From JAZKHT01 sp040385245 (GTDB lineage Bacteria > Pseudomonadota > Alphaproteobacteria > Rhodobacterales > Rhodobacteraceae), in the NCBI GenBank assembly GCA_040385245.1, contig JAZKHT010000003.1, forward strand, positions 124,001 through 188,000: DNA of 64,000 bases, read 5' to 3'. This document shows, one piece after another, positions 9,668-18,528 of this stretch (positions are counted from its first letter, which is position 1; each line of letters opens with the position of its first letter). The position numbers were made by a program, and so were the translations under genes. Under the pieces are notes generated by a model. The model did not search any database, was not told the origin of the DNA, and saw only the letters and a list, made by a program, of their open reading frames with translations.

Positions 9668-10505
9668 CCATGTGACCCGTTTTGCGCCGTCGCCCACCGG
9701 GCCGCTGCATCTGGGCCACGCCTTTTCCGCGCTGACCGCCTTTGACCGCGCCCGCGCGCATGGCGGGGTGATGCTGCTGCGGATCGAGGATATCGACCCC
9801 GCGCGATCCCGACCGGAATGGGAGGCGCAGATTTACGACGACCTGCGCTGGCTGGGCATCACCTGGCCCGATCCGGTGATGCGGCAATCGGGCCGGATCC
9901 CCGCCTATCGCGCCGCGCTTGATCGGCTGGCAGCACTGGGCCTCACCTATCCCTGTCGCTGTTCGCGCGGCGATATCCGCGCGGCCCTGTCCGCCCCGCA
10001 GGAAGGCGCGCCGCTTGGGCCGGATGGGGTGATCTATCCCGGCACCTGCCGGGGTCGCCGGATAGCGGATGCGGGCGCTGGGGATGCGATCCGGCTGAAC
10101 ATGGCGGCGGCGACGGCGCGCGTTGGGTCTGTTTCGTTCGTAGAGAATGGGCCGCTGTTTGCCGGGGCGCATCGTGTCGATGCCGCCCAAATGACCGAAG
10201 GCGTGGGCGATGTGGTGCTGGCGCGGCGCGACTTTGGCACGTCATACCATCTGTCGGTGGTGGTGGACGACGCGGATCAGGGGATCAGCGAAGCGGTTCG
10301 CGGGGCCGATCTGTTTGACGCAACACCGATTCACGCGCTGCTGCAGCGGCTGTTGGATCTACCCACGCCCGCCTATTTCCACCACGACCTGATCCGGGAT
10401 CAGGCGGGGAAGCGGCTGGCCAAACGGAACGATGCGCGCGCGCTGTCGCTCTATCGCGCCGAAGGAGCCACACCGCAGGACATCCGCCGGATGGTGGGGC
10501 TGTAG
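9657..10505 (+). CDS. gluQ: Glutamyl-Q tRNA(Asp) synthetase
   Basis: Truncated glutamyl-tRNA synthetase paralogue that places glutamate on queuosine-34 of tRNA(Asp). Visible are the class I HIGH-type motif (TGPLHLGHAFSAL, residues about 15-27), the zinc-binding cysteines (YPCRCSRG and YPGTCRG) and the KMSKS-like KRLAKRND. At 282 residues it lacks the anticodon-binding domain of GltX, as expected for GluQ. ATG lies inside the end of trmFO, so the two tRNA-modification genes are translationally linked. The stop is followed by paired palindromes. Confidence 0.92.
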   Translation: MATDHVTRFAPSPTGPLHLGHAFSALTAFDRARAHGGVMLLRIEDIDPARSRPEWEAQIYDDLRWLGITWPDPVMRQSGRIPAYRAALDRLAALGLTYPCRCSRGDIRAALSAPQEGAPLGPDGVIYPGTCRGRRIADAGAGDAIRLNMAAATARVGSVSFVENGPLFAGAHRVDAAQMTEGVGDVVLARRDFGTSYHLSVVVDDADQGISEAVRGADLFDATPIHALLQRLLDLPTPAYFHHDLIRDQAGKRLAKRNDARALSLYRAEGATPQDIRRMVGL

Positions 10506-10509
10506 ACAG

Positions 10510-10550
10510 ATTCCTTTTAAAGGAATTTGCCAAAAATTTTCTGAAAATTT
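10510..10550. terminator. Paired palindromes between convergent gluQ and hisI
   Basis: Two adjacent short dyads: ATTCCTT-TTA-AAGGAAT (10510-10526) and AAATTTT-CTG-AAAATTT (10534-10550). They lie between two genes that end towards each other, and both arms are AT-rich, so either strand gives a hairpin followed by uridines. The layout matches those at 18529-18573 and 39221-39266. Likely a bidirectional terminator. Confidence 0.65.
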
Positions 10551-10557
10551 CTGCGCG

Positions 10558-10917
10558 TCAAACCATTGGCGTCAAAATCTCGACCTCGACCCCGTCCCTG
10601 ACCGCCGTATAGAAACACGACCGCCGGTTGGTGTGGCAGGCTGGCCCCTGCTGTTCGACCAGCGCCAGCAGGCAATCGCGGTCGCAGTCCAGCCGCAACT
10701 CCACCAGCCGCTGCACATGTCCCGAGGTTTCGCCCTTGATCCAGAACGCGGCACGGCTGCGGGACCAATAGGTAACCCGGCCCGTGGCAAGGGTCTGTGC
10801 CACGGCATCGCGGTTCATCCAGGCCAGCATCAGCACCTCGCCCGTGGCATGATCCTGCGCGATGCAGGGGATCAGGCCGTTCGTGTCATACTTTAGGCCA
10901 GCAGGGTCAAAGCGCAT
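10558..10917 (-). CDS. hisI: Phosphoribosyl-AMP cyclohydrolase
   Basis: Third step of histidine synthesis: opens the purine ring of phosphoribosyl-AMP. The 119-residue monofunctional form (no HisE pyrophosphohydrolase domain) shows the metal-binding signature LDCDRDCLLALVEQQGPACH and the RSCFY end of the family; WSRSRAAFWIKGETSG is the substrate segment. It stands alone here rather than in a his operon. GGAGGTGCC precedes the ATG. Confidence 0.95.
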   Translation of the reverse strand: MRFDPAGLKYDTNGLIPCIAQDHATGEVLMLAWMNRDAVAQTLATGRVTYWSRSRAAFWIKGETSGHVQRLVELRLDCDRDCLLALVEQQGPACHTNRRSCFYTAVRDGVEVEILTPMV

Positions 10918-10983
10918 CAGGCACCTCCTTGGCTTGGGCGGGTTGCGGGACTATCTATGCAACTATCCACACGAGGGAAAGAC

Positions 10984-11427
10984 ATGAGCGACGGCGATCT
11001 GGTCAAGCTTTACTCGGGCCGCATTCTGGAACTGGCGGCGGACATTCCGCATCTGGGCCGTCTGGTCGACCCGCACGGCAGCGCAAAGAAACGCTCGCCC
11101 CTGTGCGGATCGACGGTGACGGTGGATGTGGCGCTGGATCAGGGCCGCATCGTGCAATTCGCGCAGGATGTGAAGGCCTGCGCCTTGGGTCAGGCGGCAG
11201 CGTCGGTCGTGGGGCGTGCGGTCATCGGGCGCAGCCGGGACGAGGTGGCAACCGCCCGTGACGCGCTTGAAGCGATGCTGAAACGCGGCGGCCCCGCCCC
11301 CGTCGCCCCCTTTGACGGGCTGGAGGTGCTGATGCCCGCCCGCGACTATGCCAACCGGCATGCATCCATCCTGCTATCGCTGGACGCGACCCTTGCCGCG
11401 ATGGATCAGGCGCTGGCCGCGGCCTGA
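10984..11427 (+). CDS. IscU/NifU-like iron-sulfur scaffold protein
   Basis: A 147-residue member of the IscU-like scaffold family. It has cysteines in the scaffold positions (SPLCGSTV near residue 40 and VKACALGQAAAS near residue 75). Members of this short alphaproteobacterial type are usually annotated as iron-sulfur cluster assembly scaffold or NifU-like proteins. The third cysteine of classical IscU (near the C-terminus) is not apparent, so cluster-building activity is inferred. ATG at 10984 follows GGGAAAGAC. Transcribed alone, divergent from hisI. Confidence 0.8.
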   Translation: MSDGDLVKLYSGRILELAADIPHLGRLVDPHGSAKKRSPLCGSTVTVDVALDQGRIVQFAQDVKACALGQAAASVVGRAVIGRSRDEVATARDALEAMLKRGGPAPVAPFDGLEVLMPARDYANRHASILLSLDATLAAMDQALAAA

Positions 11428-11457
11428 CGCAGACTGCGTCGACGCCAAGGGTCGCAT

Positions 11458-11487
11458 AAAAAAACCGCCGCACGTCAGGGACGGCGG
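11458..11487 (-). terminator. Predicted intrinsic terminator, minus strand
   Basis: CCGCCG (11465-11470) and CGGCGG (11482-11487) can pair, and on the minus strand the stem is followed by seven T residues (complement of 11458-11464). Best read as the end of the 40-residue membrane-protein transcript that starts at 11717. Confidence 0.6.
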
Positions 11488-11594
11488 CGGTCAGTGGCGT
11501 GTCTTTCCGGGCGCAGACGGCGGGACAGCCGTGGCATCACTTGGGGACAGATGCGTTGCACCCGGGGGTCAGACCGCAGGCAGATCGAATGGGG

Positions 11595-11717
11595 TCAGGC
11601 CGCACCGGACAGATACAGGCCGACAAACAACAACGAGAAGAGCGACACCATCCCGAGGACATCCTCGATCAGCGTGGCACGAGAGCGGTTCAGGATATCC
11701 TTGATTTCCGTCAGCAT
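11595..11717 (-). CDS. Small single-pass membrane protein, 40 aa
   Basis: Predicted 40-residue protein: a basic amphipathic N-terminal half (MLTEIKDILNRSRATLIEDV) and one hydrophobic helix (residues about 20-37). A clear ribosome site, GGAGG, lies six bases before the ATG, and an intrinsic terminator follows, which is why I believe it is expressed. The frame is open further upstream, but those codons have no ribosome site. Function unknown; similar tiny proteins occur in Rhodobacteraceae as hypothetical proteins. Confidence 0.65.
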   Translation of the reverse strand: MLTEIKDILNRSRATLIEDVLGMVSLFSLLFVGLYLSGAA

Positions 11718-11836
11718 CTTGATCCTCCGTGTGGCCTGTTGCTTATTTGTTCTCATATCCTGCGTCGCTTGTAAAGAACTTTTTAAGAACATCCCGGAAC
11801 ATTCGTGCAACACGGTGCGTGCGCATTCCAAAGCCT

Positions 11837-11884
11837 GCGGGGGCCAGCCCCCGCGCCCCCGGGATATTTTCAGGAAGAGGAAGG
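11837..11884 (+). repeat. Intergenic GC-hairpin repeat, copy 1
   Basis: GCGGGGGCCAGCCCCCGC hairpin followed by CCCCCGGGATATTTTCAGGA and AGAGGAAGG. The same order of parts recurs at 30739-30794. This copy abuts the recG stop codon, in the opposite orientation to recG. Elements of this shape are common between genes in Rhodobacteraceae (from general familiarity, not searched). Confidence 0.6.
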
Positions 11885-11885
11885 A

Positions 11886-13970
11886 TCAGCCGACGGACAG
11901 CAGGCGGATGGCGCGGTCCTGATCCAGCAGCCACAGCAGCATCCGCGCCGCCTTGCCCCGTGGGGTGGACAGGTCGGGATCATCGGCCAGCAGGCGGCGC
12001 GCATCGGTCTGCGCCACCGCCATCAGCCCCGCCTGACGTTCCAGATCGGCGATGCGAAAGCGGGGCAGACCGGATTGCGCCGTGCCGATCAGATCGCCCG
12101 CACCGCGCATGGCCAGATCTTCTTCGGCGATACGAAAGCCGTCTTCGGTGTCGCGCAACACTTTCAGCCGCCGCTCACCACCGTCGGACAGCGGCGCCTG
12201 ATACATCATCAGGCAGGTCGATTGCGCGGCCCCCCGACCGACGCGGCCCCGCAACTGATGCAGCTGCGCAAGGCCAAAGGTTTCGGCGCGCTCGACCACC
12301 ATGATGCTGGCGTTGGGGACGTTCACCCCCACCTCGATCACCGTGGTTGCGACCAGAACCTTGGTCACACCCGCCACGAACCGGGCCATCGCCGCATCCT
12401 TGTCGGCGGGGGGCATCTGACCATGCACCAATCCCACCACATCACCCAGCGCGGCACGCAGGGCGGAAAAGCGCGCCTCGGCCGAGGCGTAATCCAGCAC
12501 CTCGCTGTCTTCGACCAAGGGGCAGACCCAATAAGCCTGCCGCCCCTCGGCCACGGCTTGCGCCAGATGGGCCACCACCTCGTCAATGCGGGCGGTCGGG
12601 ATCAGGGCGGTGCGCACTGGCACGCGACCGGGGGGTTTCTCATCCAACACCGACACATCCATGTCGCCATAGCTGGCCAGCGCCAGACTGCGCGGGATCG
12701 GCGTCGCCGTCATCACCAGCACATCGGTGGCAAGGCCCTTGGCCCCCAGTTCCATCCGTTGCGCCACGCCAAAGCGGTGCTGTTCATCCACCACCGCAAG
12801 GCGCAGGTCGTGGAAATGCACGTCCTTTTGAAACACCGCATGGGTGCCGACCAATATGCCAATGCGCCCCGCCGCCAGATCGGCCAGCTTTGCCACGCGG
12901 TCGGCCCCCTTGTCACGGCCAGTCAGCAATTCCAGCCGCACGCCCGCCGCCTGCGCCAGCGGCTGCAACCCCTGCAAATGCTGGCGCGCAAGGATTTCGG
13001 TCGGGGCCATCATCACCCCCTGCCCGCCCGATTCCACCGCGATCAGAAGCGCCATGAAGGCGACCAGCGTCTTGCCCGCGCCCACATCGCCCTGCAACAG
13101 GCGGTTCATCCGCAGCGGGCTTTCCATATCCAACGCGATTTCCGCGATGGACCGGGTCTGCGCCCCCGTCGGCGCATAGGGCAGGCTGTCCAGCACGCGG
13201 GACTGCAACACCCCCGTGCCGCGCGTGACCACCCCCTTGGCCCGGCGCAGGGTGGCGCGGGCCAATGATAGCGTCAGTTGATGGGCGAACAGCTCGTCAT
13301 AGGCCAGCCGTTGCCGGGCGGGTGCTGTTTGCGCCAGATCGGCCCCGTCCATCGGGGCATGCACGCCCCGCACCGCCGTGTTCCAGTCGGGCCAGCCTTC
13401 GCGCGTCAGCAGCGGGCCGTCGATCCATTCGGGCAGGGTCGGCACGCGCGCGAGTGTGGCCTGCACCGCCTTTGCGACCTGTTTTTGCGTGATCCCGCCG
13501 GTCAGCGGATAGACCGGTTCATAGGGCGGCAGGTCGCCCGCCTCTTCCAGCCTCAGGACGTGGTCAGGGTGGACCATCTGGGCGATGCCGTCGAACAACT
13601 CTACCTTGCCCGAAACCAGACGGCGCTGACCGCTGGGCAACAGGTCACGCAGATAGTCGGCGCGAGCGTGAAAGAACACCAGTTGGAATTCCAGCCCTGC
13701 ATCCCGCACCATCACGCGGTAGGGGCGGCCCTTTGTCTTGGGCGGAAAGTGGCTGCCAACTTCTACCTCTACCGTCAGGGTACAGGGGGGGATCACGTCG
13801 CGGACAGAAAGCTTGCGGGCGCGGTCCACCCCGGAATGGGGAAGCAGGAACAGCAGATCCTTGGGCCGCACTACGCCCAGGGCGGCAAAGGCGCGGGCGG
13901 TCTTTGGGCCGACGCCTTCCAGCGTTTCAAGCTCCGCGAACAGCGGGAACAGAACCTCGGGCCGGGTCAT
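11886..13970 (-). CDS. recG: ATP-dependent DNA helicase RecG
   Basis: Superfamily 2 helicase that remodels stalled replication forks and Holliday junctions. The 694 residues contain the N-terminal OB/wedge domain, Walker A (GDVGAGKT, near residue 300), the RecG-type Walker B DEQHRFG, motif III TATPIPRSLAL, and late motifs RVGRG-type QLRGRVGRG. Length is normal. The start codon overlaps the ligA stop by four bases, so the two repair/replication genes form one transcript with ligA first. Confidence 0.96.
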   Translation of the reverse strand: MTRPEVLFPLFAELETLEGVGPKTARAFAALGVVRPKDLLFLLPHSGVDRARKLSVRDVIPPCTLTVEVEVGSHFPPKTKGRPYRVMVRDAGLEFQLVFFHARADYLRDLLPSGQRRLVSGKVELFDGIAQMVHPDHVLRLEEAGDLPPYEPVYPLTGGITQKQVAKAVQATLARVPTLPEWIDGPLLTREGWPDWNTAVRGVHAPMDGADLAQTAPARQRLAYDELFAHQLTLSLARATLRRAKGVVTRGTGVLQSRVLDSLPYAPTGAQTRSIAEIALDMESPLRMNRLLQGDVGAGKTLVAFMALLIAVESGGQGVMMAPTEILARQHLQGLQPLAQAAGVRLELLTGRDKGADRVAKLADLAAGRIGILVGTHAVFQKDVHFHDLRLAVVDEQHRFGVAQRMELGAKGLATDVLVMTATPIPRSLALASYGDMDVSVLDEKPPGRVPVRTALIPTARIDEVVAHLAQAVAEGRQAYWVCPLVEDSEVLDYASAEARFSALRAALGDVVGLVHGQMPPADKDAAMARFVAGVTKVLVATTVIEVGVNVPNASIMVVERAETFGLAQLHQLRGRVGRGAAQSTCLMMYQAPLSDGGERRLKVLRDTEDGFRIAEEDLAMRGAGDLIGTAQSGLPRFRIADLERQAGLMAVAQTDARRLLADDPDLSTPRGKAARMLLWLLDQDRAIRLLSVG

Positions 13971-16087
13971 GCCGCCCCAATCAGGGCAAGCCAGGCATCC
14001 TCGTCGATCATGGTCACGCCAAGCGCCTCGGCCTGTTTCGCCTTTGATCCGGCGCCGGGGCCTGCGATGACAAGATCGGTCTTGGCGCTGACGGACCCTG
14101 CCACCTTGGCCCCCAGCGCCTCGGCCCGCGCTTTCGCCTCGGCCCGCGACATCTTTTCCAATGTGCCGGTGAAGACGACGGTTTTGCCCGCCACCGGGCT
14201 GTCAACGGGGGCGCGGGCCAGCACCGCTTCGACCGTCAGATGGGCCACCAGCGCGTCGATGGCGGCGCGTTCGGCGGGGTTCTGAAAGGCGGCGACCAGA
14301 CTGTCAGCCATGACAGCACCAACCCCGTCAATCGACGTCAGATCGGCCCATTCCGGCGTGCCGGGGTCGGCGCGGGTGATGGCGGATTCGAAATGCTCCC
14401 ACGTGCCGTAATGCCGCGCGAGCAAGCCCGCGCCGGCCTCGCCCACGTGACGGATGCCAAGGGCAAAGATCAAGCGGTCCAGCGGGATGGTGCGCTTTGC
14501 CTCGATCGCGGCGAACAGATTGGCAGTGGACCTGTCGCCAAACCCGTCCCGATTTTTAAGCTTTTGCAACGGGTTGGCGGCATCGCGGGTGGCAAGGGTG
14601 AAGATGTCGGCGGGGGTTTTTACGGGCAACAGCGTGTCGTTGAAGAACATCTCCACCTGTTTCGCGCCCAGACCTTCGATGTCAAACGCACCCCGGCTGA
14701 CAAAGTGCTTCAGCCGTTCGACCGCCTGTGCCGGGCAGATCAGCCCACCCGTGCAGCGGCGGACGGCGTCGCCCTCTTCACGCAGCGCCTGCGATCCGCA
14801 TTCGGGGCAGATGTGCGGAAAGACGTAAGGCGCTGCACCGTCGGGGCGTTTGGACAGATCGACATCAGCGATTTTCGGGATGACGTCCCCCGCGCGGTAG
14901 ACCTGCACCCAGTCACCGATGCGGATATCTTTCGCGCCCCGGATCGGGTTGCCCTTGGCGTCGCGGCCGGCGATGTAATCTTCGTTGTGCAGGGTCGCGT
15001 TGGCGACAACCACCCCGCCCACCGTCACTGGTTGCAGGCGCGCGACGGGCGACAAGGCCCCGGTGCGGCCCACCTGAATGTCGATGCCCAACAGACGCGT
15101 CCAGGCCAGTTCTGCGGGAAACTTATGCGCAATCGCCCAGCGGGGGGTGGTCGACCGGAACCCAAGCCGCCCCTGCAGCGCCAGATCGTCCACCTTGTAG
15201 ACCACGCCGTCGATGTCATAGCCAAGGGTGGCGCGCTGCCCCTCAATCGCGCGATAGTGGTCCAGCATCCGGCCCGGCCCATCGCACCGCACCGTCAGCG
15301 GATTTGTCTGAAATCCCAAGGCGTTCAGGCGCGCAATTGAGGTGAATTGCGTGGTCCCCAGGGGGGCTGACACCTGCCCCCAACCATAGGCAAAGAACCG
15401 CAAGGGCCGGGCAGCGGTGATGCGGGCATCCAGTTGCCGCAGCGATCCGGCGGCGGCGTTGCGCGGGTTGGCAAAGGTCTTGTCGCCGCGCGCCGCCTGC
15501 CGGTGGTTCAGGGCGGCGAAATCGGCGTGGGACATGTACACCTCGCCTCGCACCTCCAGCACATCAGGGGCGCTGGTCAGGGTTTGCGGAATGTCGGCAA
15601 TGGTGCGGGCGTTTTCGGTGACATTCTCGCCCACTTCACCGTCGCCACGGGTGGCGGCCTGAACCAGCCTGCCCCCCTCATACCGCAGCGACAGGGACAG
15701 ACCGTCGATCTTTGGTTCGGCGGTGTAGAACAGCGCGCCGGTCGCCCCCAGATATTTTCGCACCCGGTCGTCGAAATCGGTGATGTCACTGTCGGCAAAG
15801 GCGTTTTCCAGGCTGAGCATCCGCACCTGATGGCGGATCTTGCCAAAGCCATCGGCCACGGCGGCCCCCACCTGGGCCGACGGGCTGTCGTCGCGCACAA
15901 GGTCGGGAAACCGCGATTCAATCGCGGCGTTGCGCCGTTTCAGCGCATCATAGTCGGCGTCCGAAATCTCGGGCGCGTCCAGCGTGTGATAGGCGGTGTT
16001 CGCAGCGTTCAACGCAAGGGCGAGGCGCGAAAGTTCAGCGCGCGCCTCGGCTTTGGTCAATTGATCGACGGTCTTTTCCGCAGTCAT
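13967..16087 (-). CDS. ligA: NAD-dependent DNA ligase
   Basis: Seals nicks during replication and repair using NAD. The 706-residue protein has the adenylation domain with the active lysine in EPKIDGLSLS (near residue 125), the OB fold, a four-cysteine zinc finger (CPECGSQ then CTGGLICPAQ), helix-hairpin-helix repeats, and a C-terminal BRCT domain (VAGKTVVFTGTLEKMSR onwards). It is the first gene of the ligA-recG transcript and lies 61 bases downstream of ctrA on the same strand. Confidence 0.97.
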   Translation of the reverse strand: MTAEKTVDQLTKAEARAELSRLALALNAANTAYHTLDAPEISDADYDALKRRNAAIESRFPDLVRDDSPSAQVGAAVADGFGKIRHQVRMLSLENAFADSDITDFDDRVRKYLGATGALFYTAEPKIDGLSLSLRYEGGRLVQAATRGDGEVGENVTENARTIADIPQTLTSAPDVLEVRGEVYMSHADFAALNHRQAARGDKTFANPRNAAAGSLRQLDARITAARPLRFFAYGWGQVSAPLGTTQFTSIARLNALGFQTNPLTVRCDGPGRMLDHYRAIEGQRATLGYDIDGVVYKVDDLALQGRLGFRSTTPRWAIAHKFPAELAWTRLLGIDIQVGRTGALSPVARLQPVTVGGVVVANATLHNEDYIAGRDAKGNPIRGAKDIRIGDWVQVYRAGDVIPKIADVDLSKRPDGAAPYVFPHICPECGSQALREEGDAVRRCTGGLICPAQAVERLKHFVSRGAFDIEGLGAKQVEMFFNDTLLPVKTPADIFTLATRDAANPLQKLKNRDGFGDRSTANLFAAIEAKRTIPLDRLIFALGIRHVGEAGAGLLARHYGTWEHFESAITRADPGTPEWADLTSIDGVGAVMADSLVAAFQNPAERAAIDALVAHLTVEAVLARAPVDSPVAGKTVVFTGTLEKMSRAEAKARAEALGAKVAGSVSAKTDLVIAGPGAGSKAKQAEALGVTMIDEDAWLALIGAA

Positions 16088-16147
16088 CTGCCCCCCCTCC
16101 GGTATCGCCCCCTTTGGTTTAGGGGGCGTCCGGGCGAAGGTCCAGTG

Positions 16148-16867
16148 TCAGGATGCAGCGGCGACAGCCATCCGGCGATGCGCCACTTCGGGAACCGGAT
16201 CGCGCATGACATAGCCGCGCCCCCAGACAGTTTCGATGTAATTGTCACCACCCGTCGCCTCGGCCAGCTTTTTGCGCAGCTTGCAGATAAAGACGTCGAT
16301 GATCTTCAGTTCCGGCTCGTCCATGCCGCCGTACAGATGGTTCAGGAACATCTCTTTGGTCAGGGTCGTGCCCTTGCGCAGGCTGAGAAGTTCGAACATC
16401 TGATATTCCTTGCCGGTCAGATGGACGGTCTTGCCATCCACCTCGACCGTCTTGGCATCGAGGTTCACATGGACCTGACCGGTCTTGATGATCGACTGGG
16501 CGTGACCCTTGGACCGCCGGATGATCGCATGGATGCGCGCGACCAGTTCTTCGCGGTGAAAGGGTTTGGTCAGATAATCATCTGCGCCAAAGCCGAAGCC
16601 CTTGATCTTGTTGTCGGTGTCGTCAGACCCCGACAGGATCAGCGTGGGCGTGTCAATCTTTGCAAGGCGCAGTTGACGCAACACTTCATGCCCGCTCATG
16701 TCCGGCAGGTTCAGATCGAGCAGGATCAGGTCATAGTCATACAACTTGGCCAGATCGATGCCGTCTTCACCAAGGTCCGTACAATAGACATTGAGGTTGG
16801 CATGGGTCAGCATCAGTTCGATGCTGCGGGACGTGGCGGGATCGTCTTCCACCAATAATATACGCAT
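16148..16867 (-). CDS. ctrA: Cell-cycle response regulator CtrA
   Basis: OmpR/PhoB-type response regulator of 239 residues. The receiver domain has the acidic pocket (VEDDP) and phospho-acceptor Asp51 in LILLDLN; the winged-helix output domain follows (LTGKEYQMFELLSLRKG, GRGYVM). The sequence matches CtrA closely, including DADIL-type spacing and the KTVEVDGK hinge. In Caulobacter CtrA controls division, DNA replication and flagella; in Rhodobacterales it is mostly tied to motility and gene-transfer-agent control. The sciP gene lies just upstream and a CtrA-like box sits in the promoter, so autoregulation is likely. Confidence 0.97.
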   Translation of the reverse strand: MRILLVEDDPATSRSIELMLTHANLNVYCTDLGEDGIDLAKLYDYDLILLDLNLPDMSGHEVLRQLRLAKIDTPTLILSGSDDTDNKIKGFGFGADDYLTKPFHREELVARIHAIIRRSKGHAQSIIKTGQVHVNLDAKTVEVDGKTVHLTGKEYQMFELLSLRKGTTLTKEMFLNHLYGGMDEPELKIIDVFICKLRKKLAEATGGDNYIETVWGRGYVMRDPVPEVAHRRMAVAAAS

Positions 16868-16915
16868 TCGTTACACTCCGCGACGGGTCATCTTGGATGA
16901 CATTGCAGACCACTC

Positions 16916-16931
16916 GTTAAACAATGATTAG
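16916..16931 (-). promoter_or_regulatory. CtrA box before ctrA
   Basis: Read on the minus strand: CTAA-TCATTGT-TTAAC, one base off the consensus TTAA-N7-TTAAC. It ends 49 bases upstream of the ctrA start codon, between ctrA and sciP, a position suited to autoregulation. Confidence 0.65.
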
Positions 16932-16958
16932 TTTCGCAGGTTTCAAAATAAATACAAC

Positions 16959-17237
16959 TTAAAGATGCCTGTATTTTTGAAGTTTGGTCACCCGCAGGGC
17001 CGCTTCGCCATAGGCCGACACCGCATCGCGCCACAAGGCGAACTCTTCTTCCGAAAGGCCATAGCGATCAAGCGCCTCTTCGATGGGAATCAGGCCGTGG
17101 ATCACGGCCTTGACCACCACGGCCTTGCGCCGCGCGACCCATCGGCTGGTGCCCGCAGCGGGCAGATCGGCGCGCGACAGGATGCTGCCATCCGGCAAGG
17201 TCACCTGCCGCGGTCCGGGAACACGTTTGAGATACAT
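16959..17237 (-). CDS. sciP: SciP-like CtrA inhibitor (DUF1153)
   Basis: A small basic helix-turn-helix protein of about 92 residues. The DUF1153 signature is visible: LPDGSILSRADLP, then RWVARRKAVVVKAVIHGLI and DRYGLSEEEFALWRDAV. In Caulobacter SciP blocks CtrA-dependent transcription. Its position directly upstream of ctrA strengthens the call. Two ATGs lie six bases apart; the ribosome site GAGGGAG touches the first (17243), so I take the second (17237), which gives MYLKRV. Confidence 0.85.
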   Translation of the reverse strand: MYLKRVPGPRQVTLPDGSILSRADLPAAGTSRWVARRKAVVVKAVIHGLIPIEEALDRYGLSEEEFALWRDAVSAYGEAALRVTKLQKYRHL

Positions 17238-17299
17238 TGCCATCTCCCTCTTTGGCAGAAGGATGGCGGGGGATGCTTAAGCAATCCTGAAAGACGGGG

Positions 17300-17327
17300 T
17301 TGTGACTGTGGGGCATTTTCCTATATT
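17300..17327 (+). promoter_or_regulatory. Predicted mnmA promoter
   Basis: TTGTGA (17300-17305) and TATATT (17322-17327) separated by 16 bases, ending 48 bases before the mnmA ATG, in the gap shared with divergent sciP. Confidence 0.45.
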
Positions 17328-17375
17328 CAGCGCAATTCCTGCCCTGCCCCCCTTCTTTCCCCTGCGAAGGCCGCC

Positions 17376-18515
17376 ATGCCCCTTGATCAGCCGCTGAATT
17401 CGCTTGGCCTGCCAAAGCCGCCGTCGCAAACGCGGGTGGTCGTCGCCATGTCGGGCGGGGTCGATTCGTCGGTCGTCGCGGCGCAACTGGCCGAAGAAGG
17501 CTATGACGTGGTGGGCGTCACCCTGCAGCTGTATGACCACGGGGCGGCATTGGCGAAAAAGGGCGCGTGCTGTGCGGGGCGTGACATCCACGATGCCCGC
17601 CGCGTTGCCGAAACCATGGGCTTTCCGCATTACGTGCTGGATTACGAGAACACCTTCCGCGAGGCGGTGATCGAGGAATTCGCCGACGCCTATCTGGCGG
17701 GGGCGACGCCGGTGCCCTGCATCCGCTGCAACGAACGGGTGAAGTTCAAGGATCTGCTGGCCACTGCCCGCGATCTGGACGCCGATTGCATGGCGACGGG
17801 GCATTACATCCAGCGCAAGATCGGGCCTGCGGGGGCGGAACTGCATCAGGCAACCGACGCCGCGCGCGATCAAAGCTATTTCCTGTTCTCGACCACGGCG
17901 GAACAGCTGGATTACCTGCGCTTTCCGCTGGGGCATCTGGGGTCAAAAGCAGAAACGCGGGCGCTGGCCGCGCGCTATGGGCTGGCGGTGGCGGACAAGC
18001 CCGACAGTCAGGACATCTGCTTTGTCCCCAACGGCAATTATGCCGCCGTGATTGAAAAGCTGCGCCCCGGTTCCGCCGATCCGGGTGAGATTGTCGATCT
18101 GTCGGGCACGGTCCTTGGCACCCATCGCGGCGTGATCCATTACACCATTGGCCAGCGCAAAGGTCTGGGGATCGGCGGGCTGGAAGATCCGCTCTATGTG
18201 GTCAGGCTGGACGCGGACAGCCGCCGGGTGATCGTCGGCCCGCGCGAGGCGTTGTCGACCCGCACCATCCCGCTGCGCGAGATCAACTGGCTGGGTGATG
18301 CGCCGCTGACATCGCGGGACGACTGGCATGTGAACGTCAAGGTGCGGTCAACCCGCCCGCCCCGGCCCGCCGTCATCCGCCCGCTGTCGGCGACCGAGGC
18401 GACGGTGGAACTGCTGAACCCCGAAGACGGGGTATCACCAGGGCAGGCCTGCGTGTTCTATGCGCCCGAAGGCAGCCGCGTGCTGGGCGGCGGTTGGATC
18501 TGGAAGGGCCGCTAG
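17376..18515 (+). CDS. mnmA: tRNA-specific 2-thiouridylase MnmA
   Basis: Adds sulfur to C2 of wobble uridine-34 in tRNA(Lys/Glu/Gln). The 379-residue protein has the PP-loop AMSGGVDSSVVA (near residue 25), the catalytic cysteine region TPVPCIRCNERVKF, the second cysteine in DSQDICFVP, and the GQRKGL segment. ATG at 17376 gives a normal length and the usual N-terminus; the longer open frame runs back through sciP antisense and is not family-like. It ends 59 bases before lpxB, convergent, with paired palindromes between. Confidence 0.95.
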   Translation: MPLDQPLNSLGLPKPPSQTRVVVAMSGGVDSSVVAAQLAEEGYDVVGVTLQLYDHGAALAKKGACCAGRDIHDARRVAETMGFPHYVLDYENTFREAVIEEFADAYLAGATPVPCIRCNERVKFKDLLATARDLDADCMATGHYIQRKIGPAGAELHQATDAARDQSYFLFSTTAEQLDYLRFPLGHLGSKAETRALAARYGLAVADKPDSQDICFVPNGNYAAVIEKLRPGSADPGEIVDLSGTVLGTHRGVIHYTIGQRKGLGIGGLEDPLYVVRLDADSRRVIVGPREALSTRTIPLREINWLGDAPLTSRDDWHVNVKVRSTRPPRPAVIRPLSATEATVELLNPEDGVSPGQACVFYAPEGSRVLGGGWIWKGR

Positions 18516-18528
18516 GGGCGCGTCAACC

